NCBI GenBank assembly: GCA_021432605.1
Contig: MU271148.1
Location: forward strand, 317,362-381,361
DNA length: 64,000 nucleotides
From: Coniochaeta sp. PMI_546
Lineage: Eukaryota > Ascomycota > Sordariomycetes > Coniochaetales > Coniochaetaceae
Direction: 5' to 3'
In this document: one piece after another, positions 46,105 through 57,334 of the stretch
Position numbering within the stretch: position 1 is the stretch's first letter
How the letters are laid out: each line of letters starts with the position of its first letter
The notes under the pieces: generated by a model
The model's input: the letters and a program-made list of their open reading frames with translations, nothing else
What the model was told of the DNA's origin: nothing
Databases searched by the model: none
Position numbers and translations under genes: made by a program

Positions 46105-47325
46105 GACCAGATGGGCTACGTTGCGGTTATGAAGGATGCCGGGCGATGGTCATTCTAGGTCGGCGATGTTTTGGTTTGAGGTAAAAAAGGCTGCTGTGCG
46201 ATCTCCCTTACTTTAGCAGAGACCAGAATGTACATTATGCGTTGTCTCGAGCCAAACTTGACCTTGCAGTGGGTGCGATTTCTTCGCCGTCTGATCCTGT
46301 GGCTCTCCATGCTCCTGGTGTTGATGACGCCTGAGTTACCTTTGGAGCTACCCTAACCCTTACGCGGCGACCACCCCCTTGGGGACAGATACAGCCTGCC
46401 ATGTGACAGCATGCCAGAAGACGAGCAATCTGGCGTTGAATACGAGACGGCACAGTAGAAGCAGATGTGACAAACAAGAAGACTTCAAATTGATGCAGGT
46501 TAGGATCAACTGTCTCGAGGACCACAACCACGCGTACCAGGACACTATTTCACGACTTGCTGTATTGCTGTATTGCCAAACGCAGCAACGTTTGGTCCAG
46601 CTACAAAGTCATATTCGACTTGGGTAAGGATAACATAAAGCGGGCGGTCAGATCAAGACCTTGCTTCGGGACGGAAAATAGATCGCATATGTCGGGGTAA
46701 TACTGGTGGTGGCATTGCCTGGCATCTCGTCCGTCCCTAGCGGATGACTCCAACTTTGGGAGCAGTGTCTGTATCTCCTGAGGGCATCTCTCTGGCTCGT
46801 GCTGAAACTCCTGAACACATGCACCTCTTCTTAGTCCTGTTATGCCTGTTTGTCATTTGTTTTGTTCCCAGCTCTCCCAGGAGTTTCAGCAGGACGAATG
46901 GTCATTGCTGCTCCTGCCTAATGTGGTTGGAACTGGTCTTATCTACTTTGGGCTAGTGGTCCTGTGAAAAGAATGGGATTTTTGACGTCGTGCACATACG
47001 CCCGCCAATCACAGGCCGGTCCAGTGACACGAGTCTTCTGCAAGGCCTGTAGATCTCTCCAAGATCTTAAAACTTCCAGCAAACTCGCCCTCTTGGCAGC
47101 GGGTCCGGAGACTGTTCCTTGGTCTTCCTGCGGTCAAACGGTCTTAGGTTGCCGCGGTCATGGGCGAGGTTTGGATATTCTGGGGGAGGGGTACCTCACC
47201 CTTACCACTCACTGTCATCATCCCTTATGCGGTTGCAGTCATTCCTTCTCTTCCCTTACAGCTTGCATTTCAAAGTCTCCTGTACAACGAACCCTGACTA
47301 CTGCAGATCGCCCTAAACACCGGCC
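46105..47325. other. intergenic, nothing recognised
   Basis: The stretch lies between two plus-strand genes. It includes the ALDH 3' UTR and the MFS promoter. No RNA gene or repeat is seen. Confidence 0.6.
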
Positions 47326-49069
47326 ATGTCGACTGAGGAGAAGCTGGCTGGTGATCGTCGGAATAGTAGCACGGATGAGGAAAACAGAACATCCGACAAT
47401 GTCGTCGATGTTCACAGTGATGGCAGTGCCTCGCTGAAAGGAGAGGATGTCCTGGCGTTGCAAGACCTGGATCCCGCTCTGAACATGAAGATGCACTTGG
47501 TCAACAATGTATGTCGTCATCACGTGTACCTGTGTGCTCGGATCTGACACTGAATTCTCTAGGCCATCGACGAGATAGGATGGACGCCATATCACTGGAA
47601 GTTATTCGTCCTCAACGGCTTTGGGTCAGTCAATATCACGTGCTTGCTCAAGATATGGCTCCTTAATTGACTCTTTATCAGATACTGCGTGGATTCCCTT
47701 ATACTACTCCTTCAGTCCATCATCGCAGGGCAGTCGTACCTCGAGTTCGGCAAGGTAGGCTACGACAAGGCCCTGAACATTTCCGTTTATGTCGGCATGC
47801 TGGTCGGGGCTCTGTTCTGGGGCGTGAGCGCAGACATCGTCGGCAGGAAATGGGCCTTCAACATCTCGCTGTTCATCTGCTCGACGTCCGCCATCATCGC
47901 AGGCGGGATGCCAAACTGGCCTTCATTGTCGTTCTTCATCGCCATGGTAGGCTTTGGCGGTGGCGGTAACCTGATCCTTGACACCACCGTATTCCTCGAG
48001 TATCTCCCCGGTAACAGGCAATGGGTACTCACTTTCTTGGCCGCCTGGTGGGGCCTCGGTCAGGCCATCGCAGGCTTCATCGCTTGGGGCTTCATGGGTA
48101 GGTTGTTCTGAGAAGTCTACCACGGTACAAGGAGCTAACAGTCATACAGTCCCCGAGCAGTGGAACTGCGCCTCTGTTGACACCTGCACCCGCGAGAACA
48201 ACATGGGCTGGCGCTATGTCATGTTCACCGGTGGCGCCTTAGTCCTGGTCATGTCCGTCCTCCGAATCACAGTCATCCGCCTGAAGGAAACGCCCAAGTA
48301 TCTCCTAGGAATGGGCAACGACGCCAAAGTCGTGGAGACCTTCCAGTGGCTAGCCACAAAGTACAACCGCCCCTGCAGTCTGACCATCGAGAAGTTGGAA
48401 GCCTGCGGCGTCGTGCGCGGCACCCACAGTACCAAGCTCTTCTCCCTGGCTGAGACACTTGTTCACTTCAGGGGCTTGTTTGCCACCTCGAAGATTGCCG
48501 TGTCGACGCTGCTCATCTGGTTGTCGTGGACACTGATCGGGTTGGCGTACCCGCTCTTCTACGTCTTCCTGTCTACTTACCTCAAGGGCCGAGGCGCGGA
48601 CCTGAGCACCGACTCGTTCACCACGTGGCGCGATTACGCCCTGACGAACGTCTCCTCCATCTTCGGCCCCATGCTGGCAGGGTATCTATGCAACCTCCCC
48701 CTTCTCGGGAGGCGGTACACCATGGTCATCGGTGCGCTCATCACATCCGCCTTCTTCTTCGCCTACACGGCCGTGCGCACCGAGGCGCAGAACGTCGGCT
48801 TCAGCTGCGCCATCGGCTTCTGTCTGAACATCTACTACGCCACACTATACGCTTACACGCCTGAGGTGCTGCCCAGCGCCCACAGAGCGACGGGCAACGG
48901 TGTGGCGGTGGCCTGTAATCGCGTAATGGGTATCTTGAGCTCGGTGATTGCTACATATGCGGACACGACGACGAGTGCGCCGATATATGTGTGCGCGGCA
49001 CTCTTCATTGGGATGGCCGGTGTTAGCGCTGCATTCCCCTTTGAACCGTTCGGGAAGAGGAGTTCTTAG
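47326..49069 (+). CDS. MFS transporter (sugar/organic-solute porter type)
   Basis: Four exons are read: 47326..47508, 47563..47624, 47682..48097 and 48150..49069. Introns are 52-57 bp and the product is 526 aa. The first 55 residues are polar. Transmembrane helices follow, including YCVDSLILLLQSIIAGQS, NISVYVGMLVGALFWGVSAD with the loop 2-3 motif DIVGRKW, and FNISLFICSTSAIIAGG. Others are LTFLAAWWGLGQAIAGFIAW, LLIWLSWTLIGLAYPLFYVF and YTMVIGALITSAFFFAYTAV. LNIYYATLYAYTPEVLPSAH RATG is close to the PE-x-x-P-x-x-xR motif of sugar-porter and SV2/NiaP-like families. It has about 12 helices in two bundles split by a cytosolic loop. Substrate is unknown. It is convergent with the PL20 lyase and downstream of ALDH, which hints at sugar or acid uptake (inference). 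Confidence 0.85.
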
Positions 49070-49390
49070 GCGACTGATGACACTGAAGACGGAGGTATTT
49101 TGTGTCTTTCGGTGTTACGGAAAATCTAAGGAACAGTGATATCCACAATGCGGTCGGAGTAGAGCTTGGTTAAGTTACGAGCAAGAAGAAGTCGGCGCTG
49201 GATCAGACGTTATATTCCCTCAACGGACAACGTGTGCTGGTCGCGACGGCATGTATTTGGTATACATCGGACAAGGGTATGCGATGACATAATGTTATCA
49301 ACCAGATACCATGCAAGGAAGTATGGACAAGAAGTGAAGAAGGCTCTATGTACAGGATGATGCCTCCAATGACCACTAGTGGCCTCGGAC
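49070..49390. other. convergent spacer
   Basis: It holds the 3' ends of the MFS and lyase genes, 321 bp apart. Nothing else is seen. Confidence 0.6.
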
Positions 49391-50529
49391 CTACAAGCAT
49401 TGCGAATACCAGTCATTCGACTTCACGCAGGTGGTGCCCGCGGCACACGTCGTGCAGCCGGTCCAGCCATTCCCTCCACACTGGGCCCAGTGAGCGGCTG
49501 TGCAGCCTCCAGGAGAGCTGGTGGTCGTGGGCGTGGACGAGGTGCTGGTAGTCGTGGGTTTAGTGCTGGTGGTCGTGGGCTTAGCCGACGTCGTGGATGT
49601 CACCAGCGTCGTCTTGGTTGAGCTGGTAGTGGAGCTCGTCGCCGGCTTTGAGCTCGAGCTGCTGGAGCTGCTGCCACCGCCGCTCGAACCTATGATTGTA
49701 GTCAGCTTGGTTGCAGTGGGAATACAGCGTACGGCTACTTACTACCGGGGCCAGACACAGATGTGGTGATGCTACCGCTCTCGATGTAAACACCAGACCA
49801 GTAATAGTCCTCGGTCGAGTCCGGATAGCCGTCACGGGGCAGCTCAAGCACACCAACATGCCAGTCCGCACCGTTGCTGCTGGTGCTCACGCTCTGCGGG
49901 GCGACAACCTGAACAAGGTTATCGGACCCGGTCGAGTGCCAGAACCCGACTGTGTTGGCAGTGAAGTCGATCTCGTACGCGACATTGTGCCACACGCCCG
50001 CGTCCCAGTTGACGCTCCACTTGGTGTTGCCCTGGATGCACCACCGGAGCAAGGGATCCGACACGCCGGCGGCGCCAGACAACCAGCCGGCCTTGAGCTC
50101 GGTGAAGTGGCTCTCGAAGAAGCCGATCTGGTGCTCGCGCGTCTGGGCGGGCGGGTTGACGTCGCTGCGCATGAGGGAGAAGTGGTAGAAGACCTTGCCC
50201 TTGTTGATGGCGGCCGTGGTCTGCGGTATCAGCTCGGTGCGGCGCATGGTCTGCCCGTTCCAGTAGGACGTGCTGTCGAGAGTGATCTTGGCGCCTTGCT
50301 TGGAGCCCGTATCGGCCGGGTTCTTGTATGAGGGGGAGAGGTTGACGTATGCTGTCACCGGCGAGGAGCCGTGGATGTAGTACTGGTAGGGACCGACTTG
50401 GTTTGACCAGGACCAGTTGTTCAGGTCTGAGGAGGAGCTGAGGTCGTTGAAGCGGCCATCCCAGAGGATGGTGCCTGCCGAGACAGACAGGATCTGTGCT
50501 GCCAAACTGGCAAGGACTGGGAACTTCAT
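49391..50529 (-). CDS. secreted glucuronan lyase (PL20) with C-terminal CBM1
   Basis: Two exons are read: 50529..49743 and 49689..49391, with a 53-bp intron (GTAAGT...CATAG, phase 1). The product is 361 aa. The signal peptide is [18 protein letters not shown]. The catalytic part (about residues 19-262) matches the PL20 beta-jelly-roll lyase family: [95 protein letters not shown] and [20 protein letters not shown]. Next is a Ser/Thr-rich linker with KPTTTSTS repeats, likely O-glycosylated, and finally a CBM1 cellulose-binding module ([20 protein letters not shown] then WYSQCL). The enzyme cleaves beta-1,4-glucuronan by elimination. The intron sits exactly between the catalytic domain and the linker. 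A TATA-like ATATAAG lies about 115 bp upstream. Confidence 0.94.
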
Positions 50530-51445
50530 CTTGTCAAGGCTGTTCGTGACAGGAGACGGAACGATGACTGGCTGTGTGAGGGTATAGGTCAGCGTACGGG
50601 TGTCGATCAGCCAGCCCAACCTCAGTCCAGCAAGGAGTTCATCTCTTATATCTCAACCCGGTTGCCATCCTTTCACCCTGGAATCGATTCCTGGTTACTG
50701 GGTTGCACTCATTACAGTAACCGTGGAGGTAACGTGGAGGCCCAGCGGATCATCACGAGTCCGTCTTTAACATTAATGCACGTAACACATGAAGAAATGT
50801 GTTAGCAAGATACATTCCGGCGGTCCACCACGCAATGGCGGCCCGTGTACAACACAGAGGCAAAGAGCAACAAAATCTGAGGTTGCACTTCTCGGAAGCA
50901 AGACGGATTGGGTAGCACCTATTTTAGCAGCTGTTGGAGGTCGACTAAGCTCTTCAGCAGCGGGATGGAGGCTCTGTAGGTCCGACGGTAGCGCGGATTG
51001 CGCGAATAGAAACTGGCTTAACCCACCAAACCGGCCCCCTACGTCGCATCGCTCCAGCGCCTCGGCTTCGCTACCGACCAGGGATCTTGAGGGTGAAAGT
51101 GTCGGAGGGAGAGATTCCTTGGCCACAAACCGGGACCCGGCGACGCTGTTGTCAAGAATATAGAAGCTTCATGACGAAAGAAATCTAGTCCAGTGCAATT
51201 GCAGAAGCATAGCATCTCGACGTCTCATCATAGCATAAATAGCCACGGCCAATCTACATCTACCGGGCTTCAACCGGCATTGGCGGCCGTGTGGCGCTAT
51301 CCTTGCCGGGACCGGAACGGGCCTGGAAGCCACCTGCAGATGACCGAACTCTCCGGACATCGGAAGTGCTAGCTTTGATGGGAAAGGGGGTATCGCAACT
51401 AAAATACATAATTTCTAGAGCAGCAGAAAACACCAGCATCACATC
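50530..51445. other. intergenic incl. lyase promoter
   Basis: The minus-strand TATA word (AGATATAAGA, 50643-50652) serves the lyase. The frame 51126-50773 is open but has no motif and I do not count it as a gene. Confidence 0.5.
50643..50652 (-). promoter_or_regulatory. TATA box of the PL20 lyase gene
   Basis: GATATAAGA on the minus strand lies about 115 bp before the ATG at 50529, the usual distance for secreted-enzyme genes in ascomycetes. Confidence 0.5.
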
Positions 51446-52246
51446 TTAGTTGGACGCATTGTTCTTACTTCTCCGATTCTTCTCCCAAATTGCCATTGCC
51501 GAGATAACGGCCATGACCGCCCACCTCTCGCCCAGCGCACCTGTCTCGCCTGCACCGGTGAACTTGAAGCAAAACTTCTTTGTCAAACTCACCGTTCCCT
51601 CGGTGAAAACGGCCACAACCTCCTTCGCATCGCCGTCCTGACGGAGCATCCGCACCAGCTTCCAGCCGGTACCCCACACACTCCCCAGCGAGTTCACATC
51701 TTCGCCTTTGGAATGCCGCCACTCGAACGGTTCGCTGCGCAGCTGGCCGTTGGGGCCAGGAACCTCAATAGAGAAGGACCACGTCCGCATAAACATGCTG
51801 CCCTTGAGCGTGGTTTGGGTTGGATGCGACTGAGGGGTGAGAGGCGGCAGCTTGATAGTCGTATCGTTGGTGAAGGTCTTGAAGTTTGCCGTCGCTAAAG
51901 GGGGCGAAGTCGCATTCGCGGTTGTGTGCAGCATTACGTCCGGGTTTCCGGACCATCCGGTGTGTATGCTTACGACGTAGATCGGGGCGTTCTGATGCTC
52001 TCCCAGGTTGAAGGTGCGGCCCAGGAGATTGGCGCTGTAGAGGTTAAATTCTGGCGGAAATTGGCGATTGACGTTGCCTGATGGTCCTGCAGCGACCTGC
52101 AGCTGTTGCGCCAAAGGTATTTGAGGATTCAGAGGGTTTTTTGAGGGAGGACTATATGCTGGAAGCTCCTCGGCCGGGGGAGCGTCGTCGTCCAGTGTTT
52201 CGAGTCCCAACCTCGGAGCCGCTGCTGACGGCTTGGCATCTGCCAT
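51446..52246 (-). CDS. tubby C-terminal/scramblase-like domain protein
   Basis: A single exon encodes 266 aa from ATG 52246. A further open stretch upstream has no ATG. The first 55 residues are Pro/Ala/Asp-rich with a PxY motif (ELPAYSPPSKN). The rest is beta-rich and fits the tubby-like/LURP1-related fold found in many fungal proteins of unknown role: FNLYSANLLGRTFNLGEHQN, PIYVVSIHTGWSGNPDVMLH, FMRTWSFSIEVPGPNGQ, EPFEWRHSKGEDVNSLGSVW and VAVFTEGTVSLTKKFCFKFT. It ends in a weakly hydrophobic helix (WAVMAVISAMAIWEKNRRSK) and may bind membranes. The assignment is to the fold rather than to a specific function. Confidence 0.72.
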   Translation of the reverse strand: MADAKPSAAAPRLGLETLDDDAPPAEELPAYSPPSKNPLNPQIPLAQQLQVAAGPSGNVNRQFPPEFNLYSANLLGRTFNLGEHQNAPIYVVSIHTGWSGNPDVMLHTTANATSPPLATANFKTFTNDTTIKLPPLTPQSHPTQTTLKGSMFMRTWSFSIEVPGPNGQLRSEPFEWRHSKGEDVNSLGSVWGTGWKLVRMLRQDGDAKEVVAVFTEGTVSLTKKFCFKFTGAGETGALGERWAVMAVISAMAIWEKNRRSKNNASN

Positions 52247-52774
52247 TTTAACTGACGAGGATAGCAAATCCTTCTGTCAAAGAAGGGATATTAGCGACAA
52301 CTTATGGCGAATTTGGGTTGGACTCTAGGCTGTCGGTCTATCCAAGGCACTGCTGCAGCTTTGAGAAGTGTAAGTTGGAGGGTTTCCGATCTCTTTAAGT
52401 TATCTAGAAGGAGCCAAGATGTCATATGTTATGTGGCGCAGCACAAAAGCCCCAAACTGATTCCATTTCTTGACCATCACTGTCCTTCAAAGATGCTCTG
52501 TCACTGAATTCCAAAACAAACCTCGAGCCACACTTCAGTTCTTTTTCTTTTGACTACCTTACCTATACGTCACATACGCACGAAAATTTTGTATCTCGTT
52601 TTCTCAGTCAATTTTGCGATCAACTTATGTACTCGTTCTTAGTGGCTGGAACCACAAGCAACTATGACAACATGCAATAGTTCGATGGGCTTTTGGATAT
52701 ACCTGTCATTCTCTGTCATGTCCACCTGGCCGACGTGGAACAGGAACCCACATAATGATTCGAGCACCTCTATA
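52247..52774. other. intergenic, A/T-rich, tRNA leader
   Basis: It precedes the tRNA-Val. Nothing further is recognised. Confidence 0.55.
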
Positions 52775-52854
52775 GGTCCGATGGTGTAGTTGGTTATCAC
52801 GTATGCCTCACAATAGATCGCATAAGGTCGCCGGTTCGAGCCCGGCTCGGATCA
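52775..52854 (+). tRNA. tRNA-Val (anticodon CAC) with a 6-nt intron
   Basis: The acceptor stem is GGTCCGA/TCGGATC (one G-U). The D-arm GTG/CAC has AGTTGGTTA in its loop. The anticodon stem TATGC/GCATA is perfect, the T-stem GCCGG/CCGGC has loop TTCGAGC. Between the two anticodon arms are 13 nt (CTCACAATAGATC) rather than 7. With an intron after position 37 the loop becomes CTCACAC, anticodon CAC at 52809-52811, leaving ATAGAT as intron. Box A (TGGTGTAGTTGG) and box B (GGTTCGAGCCC) are intact. A T5 run at 52862-52866 can end transcription. The body is nearly that of other fungal tRNA-Val. Confidence 0.9.
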
Positions 52855-53015
52855 AATTATCTTTTTAACTTCAACTTGCGCTGCAGTTGCTTCTTTTTGG
52901 CCAACGAAGAGTGCGTGCATCTGTTACAAGAGGTTTATACCAAGAAAGTCACCTTCCGAAGTCTGGTGGTGTAGGAATGTCGGCGGTGCTCTCAGCGAGA
53001 GCTTTAACGAGGAGT

Positions 53016-54597
53016 TATTCAAAGCAGAAAGGTGCTCTTTTCTACTACAATATACTGCACTGCATAGCGTTCAAAGGTTGACAATGAACACACTAAGACT
53101 AAAGCTCTTTGGGCAAGAGAGCATAGTAAGTGCCAAGGATCCTTGATCAAATCGCGAGCAGATATTCGGTCCTCTGGCCTCCACTGTAGTATCTTTCTCA
53201 GGAAGGCCCGGAACTCTGTCTTCTCTTCTCCATGTAAATTCTCCTCCTCATCCTCGAGAGTAATGCTGGTTGCCGCATAGGGCTCTTTCAGTCTCCCTAG
53301 ATGACAAACTTAGCGTGACTGGTCACATCGCCAAAGAGGGCATTGGGCGTGGTGACATCCTACCGAAATCATCGAAAAACTCTTCTGCAACACTGCGGCA
53401 CCGTTCAAGTAAGTCGGCTGGAGGCGGTCCTAGTAAGGAAACCATCCGTTCAAGGTGCGCAGCTGTCGATTGTTCTCTGCTGGGAAGTCTCTGTTTAAAG
53501 AGATGTTTCCCTTCGTACAGATCCCAAATCTTGAAGATTGATTAGCAATGAAATTACCAATGGTGGGAGAAAGTCAATGTGGGACAAGCTTCACGAACCA
53601 CTGTGCCGACCGCCCATATATCGATCTTCTCATTCCAGGGCACCGCGAGGATGATCTCCGAAGCCCTATAGAGGTCGGGCATGACTTCGCCTTCGAAGGG
53701 CCCTTCGCCGAAGCGGGCATCTCCAAAGTCCGAAATGATCGGCTCTCCGGGGTCGTCTGGTATCTCGAGTGTAGTTGATGCGTACACTATCCGGTCACCG
53801 TCAATCTTGCTTGCTGAGGGCGATGCAGTTTCCGAGGCAACGAGCGCGTTGAAGAACGCTTGGCCCGGAACAGAGATCAATATGTTCTCTTCATGAATGT
53901 CTGTAGTTGAATTTGAGCAAGTGACCCAGTGATTCTGCGGGTGTCTATCTCTGGTCAATCACCTGTGTGAACGACATGGCCAATCGAGTGAAGGAAATCG
54001 AGTCCAAGAAGTATGCCGTGCAGCATGGGCTTCAAAATATTGTCTGGAAGCTTTCCTCCTGCAATGCGACGAATATCTCCGAGAGATAGACCAAGAGATT
54101 CGTAAATGAGAACTACGTGCGATCCTTTGGCGCCTTTAATCTCGAATGAATCCAAGACCAGACGCACAAGCTTCGCACCAGGATGGGAGGAATGAATCGA
54201 TTTCAGGTGATTGAGAACTTTGGTCTCATTTAAACCTTGACGATGGCCTGTCTCGTACATCTTCAAAGTGACATAATGATGTTTCCTAAGAGATAGTCAG
54301 TCAGGTCCCCGCGAGGCGAGGCATTGCCAGTATGGGTGAGGATGAGGGTCACCAAACTCACTGCAAATCACGGCACAGCCAAACAGTCGATACAGTACCA
54401 AACCCAAGTTTTAACATCACTCGGTACCTTGATCTGAAAACTTCGCCGATGCGGACATGATACCACTTGTCCGGATTGTACCATGAGAACGTCTCCTCCT
54501 CAAGCAGTACGTCGCTATCGTAAACCTCATATTCGGTAGCTGGTAGTAGTCTTGGAGGCGATGGGGGCCGTTCTGACACTGATTCTATTGGTTCCAT
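53016..54597 (-). CDS. SRPK-like serine/threonine protein kinase
   Basis: Five exons are read: 54597..54362, 54285..53963, 53900..53599, 53529..53364 and 53296..53016. Introns are 62-77 bp and all junctions keep frame, giving 435 aa. The kinase fold is of SRPK/CLK type: YNPDKWYHVRIGEVFRSRYR, LKLGFGTVSTVWLCRDLQ (Gly loop), HHYVTLKMYE (catalytic Lys), GKLPDNILKPMLHGILLGLD, HVVHTDIHEENILI (catalytic Asp), IISDFGDARFGE (DFG) and YRASEIILAVPWNEKIDIWA, then VGTVIWDLYEGKHLF. The region after the HTDIHEEN loop reads HEEN where K-P-E-N or Q-x-x-N are common, and the usual YRxPE reads YRASE. Such divergent SRPK-like kinases are expanded in filamentous fungi. SRPKs phosphorylate Arg/Ser-rich splicing factors, but this member's substrate is unknown. 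The C-terminus is short after DPWH. Confidence 0.83.
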
Positions 54598-56227
54598 GGT
54601 GTCTAACTGCTAGAGGCATTCCTTTCTTTGCGGGTTGGTCGAATCAAATGACGGTTACAAAGAAAACAAGACAGGAAAACAGCGTATATAGCGGGGTTGT
54701 ATCTGTAGTCTCAGGCATCTATTGTTCCAGTCAGTTGACTCAAATCCCAGGCACACCATCAAATCATCTAAGCGCCGGGGGATCGGGCGAGATCACCAAC
54801 ATTACGAGCAAGCATTATTCCCTACGCCTGACGCAGTTCGTAGTCTGCCATATCTTAGGCGGAACATTCAATTCTTTCATTTTAGCTTCCAACAAACAGA
54901 GTCTCGCTAAATACTACGTGCCTGTCTCGAGATATTAGCAGATCGATTTCCAACTCATCCTATCGTGCAGCAGAGCCACCGTAGTAAGGAACGCCAAGTA
55001 TATGGATGATCCTTCCTAGATCCACTGTTACAGGACTGAGGACTTGACTGAAGACTGGAAGACGAGTATAAAAAGCGGCTCAAAGGCTCTCAAACCACAG
55101 ATATGTAGTTGCAAGCTCCCGTATAATACTCCCCCTGCTTAGGGCATATAACACTAATCCTGGAAAGAAGCTGACCGATTGTACATATCAGCGGTTCTCG
55201 TATATCATGCAGATTCTTACGACATCTAGAAATATACTTCTATTAGATATAGAGCTTAGTTACAGATTTAGAATACGGCAACTTGTCCTAGAGTAGCAGA
55301 TTGAAGCTCCCAAACAACGCAACAGTCAACTCGCCAAGCGCACCCACCGTACACCCACTGCACAGATTGAAGCAGCAACAAAACTGGCCCACTCACGAAT
55401 AAGAAAATGGGCGAGGAGCCAGGGAAAGACTAGGGCAGCATTTAAGTCTGTTGTACAGAATGCCCAGATCGCTTCAGCTTCTACTATGGTCGCATTGGAG
55501 AATCCTTCTTCCCCTGAACAGGTACCGACGCCGACAACCGGCCGTCATAACCGAGCGGCTGTCCTGCATCCGCCCTGAGAATCACTATATTTCTGGCAGC
55601 CAAGGGATATTGAAGTGCATCACATCCCCATGGGGCACGGTAGCCTGTTTGTCGGCTACCCTTGCAACATATATTAGCCGGCACTCGGTGACATAACCGT
55701 ACATGTAATTTCTTCGATATCACTGAACAGGATATTGTCTTTTACCCAATTCGCTATGACAGACTTAGCACTCATAGCATAAACCAGATCCAAAACGGGA
55801 AGCCACGCGTTCCTTGCTGCTGCCGATATATGGAATCATACTCGAAGCCTTAGAGCAGGTCGGCATACAAGGTCTGAATATGTGCTGGGGAGATAATAAC
55901 AGGTGGAGTAATGGGGGAGACAAAAGATCTAAAAGGTGTCTCTTGCCTTGGGACTGCGTCTCATTAGTCACATCGACGAATCAGACAGCTGATCAATTCA
56001 TCAAAGGCTTTAAACCAAGCTTCGCTGCAAGCACTTGGACTTATTGACCATAAATTTCAGTCCACTCGACACATACACTGCTTTCAGTGATATCCAGATA
56101 TTCGTGCTAAAACTGGATCTGTGTTGGATTGGGAAACGACTCCAGGCTGGCTTCCGAGCATTGTTGCTGATTCCCGGAACACCATCTTCGAAAAGGACTA
56201 AAGGGACGAAAAGAAAGCAACGACAAC
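54598..56227. other. intergenic; AT-rich and decayed-looking in part
   Basis: The stretch has no supported gene. About 55010-55330 is AT-rich. Around 55330-55580 a plus-strand frame has protein-like composition (AAFKSVVQNAQIAS) and ends in a stop. Other pieces to 56050 look coding-like in part. They may be remains of an old mobile element, but no terminal repeats or family motif is clear enough to name one. Confidence 0.4.
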
Positions 56228-57334
56228 ATGGGACTTAAATCGCTTCCTTACCATGATGCGCCCGTGGACCAGCCCTATCGCGGGCCATCCAGGTTCCTCC
56301 TACCCAAATTTTACATCAGTCTGGACAGCCAAGTCTGGCACTTCCTCGAAAAATATATCTACGCCATCCCCAGCCCTCCTCCACCACGGAAGCGCACAAA
56401 GCCAATGGAAGTAATCTGCGTCGGCCTGCCGCGAAGCGGCACCGAGTCCCTCCAGCAAGCCCTCCTCACACTCGGTTACGACCACACCTACCACGGCTGG
56501 GACATCGTTTACGACGAGCAGATCCACTCCCCGGGCTGGGTCGCCCTAGCCCGGAAGAAGTGGTTCGGGCCCGATCTCTCCTCCTCTGACCCGTCCTCCT
56601 CAACCATAACAGCAGCCGACTTCGACGCTCTATTGGGTCACTCCGTCGCCGTAACCGACGCAGCGGCCTCCGTCTTCGCGGCGGAGATGATCGCCGCCTA
56701 CCCGGAGGCGAAAGTGGTCCTCAACATGCGCCGCGACGTCGACGCCTGGCACAGGAGCGTGGTCAAGACCCTCGTGCACGCCAATGAGAGCTGGGCCTTC
56801 TGGGTGGCAAGCTGGCTGGACAGGGAGTGTTTCTGGGCGTGGCACGTGTACGAGCGGTTCCTGTGGCCGTTGCTGTTCCGCGCGCCGGACGGGGATATGG
56901 GTAAGGCTATACGTCGGAATGCGCGGTGGGTTGCCAGAGGTGAGTCAGCGCTTGGTCTATTCAGTCTCGTGTGTGATAAGCGCGCGCGGAGGCGTAACCG
57001 CGCAGGTATCTATGCTTGTTGATGGGGTGATTACTGATTTGACCTGCGGCTAACGTGAGAGAAACTAGAACATTGCAATATGATTCGCGGGCTCGTTCCT
57101 AAGGAGCGTTTGTTGGAGTGGTACATCGATGACGGATGGGAGCCGCTGTGCAAGTTTCTAGGGAAGCCTGTTCCGGATGTTGAGTTTCCTCACGCTAACG
57201 CTGCTGCGGGTGGGTGGAAGTCCAGGGAGGAGCAATGTAACAAGCGATGGATTGAGGCGGCTTTTGTTAGGCTGGGTGTCTTGATCTTAGGGCTTATGGT
57301 GTCAGTCTGGGTGGCATGGACTTACTATGTTTGA
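56228..57334 (+). CDS. sulfotransferase-family protein with C-terminal membrane anchor
   Basis: Two exons are read: 56228..56939 and 57069..57334. A 129-bp intron (GTGAGT...AACTAG, phase 1) joins them to 325 aa. The P-loop-like PAPS site is at about residue 65-79 (VICVGLPRSGTESLQQALL), and YPEAKVVLNMRRDVDAWHRS carries the R-D/S-W motif of the Sulfotransfer_4 type. These are the core of the PAPS-dependent sulfotransferase family common in fungi. The C-terminus is a single hydrophobic helix (LGVLILGLMVSVWVAWTYYV), so it may be membrane-tethered. The substrate is unknown. It converges on the DHA2 pump gene, 472 bp away. Confidence 0.85.

Noticed and set aside
50773-51126. 117-aa minus-strand frame upstream of the lyase
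   Set aside because: It has no motif. The overlapping opposite frame is of the same quality, and the position suits promoter DNA.
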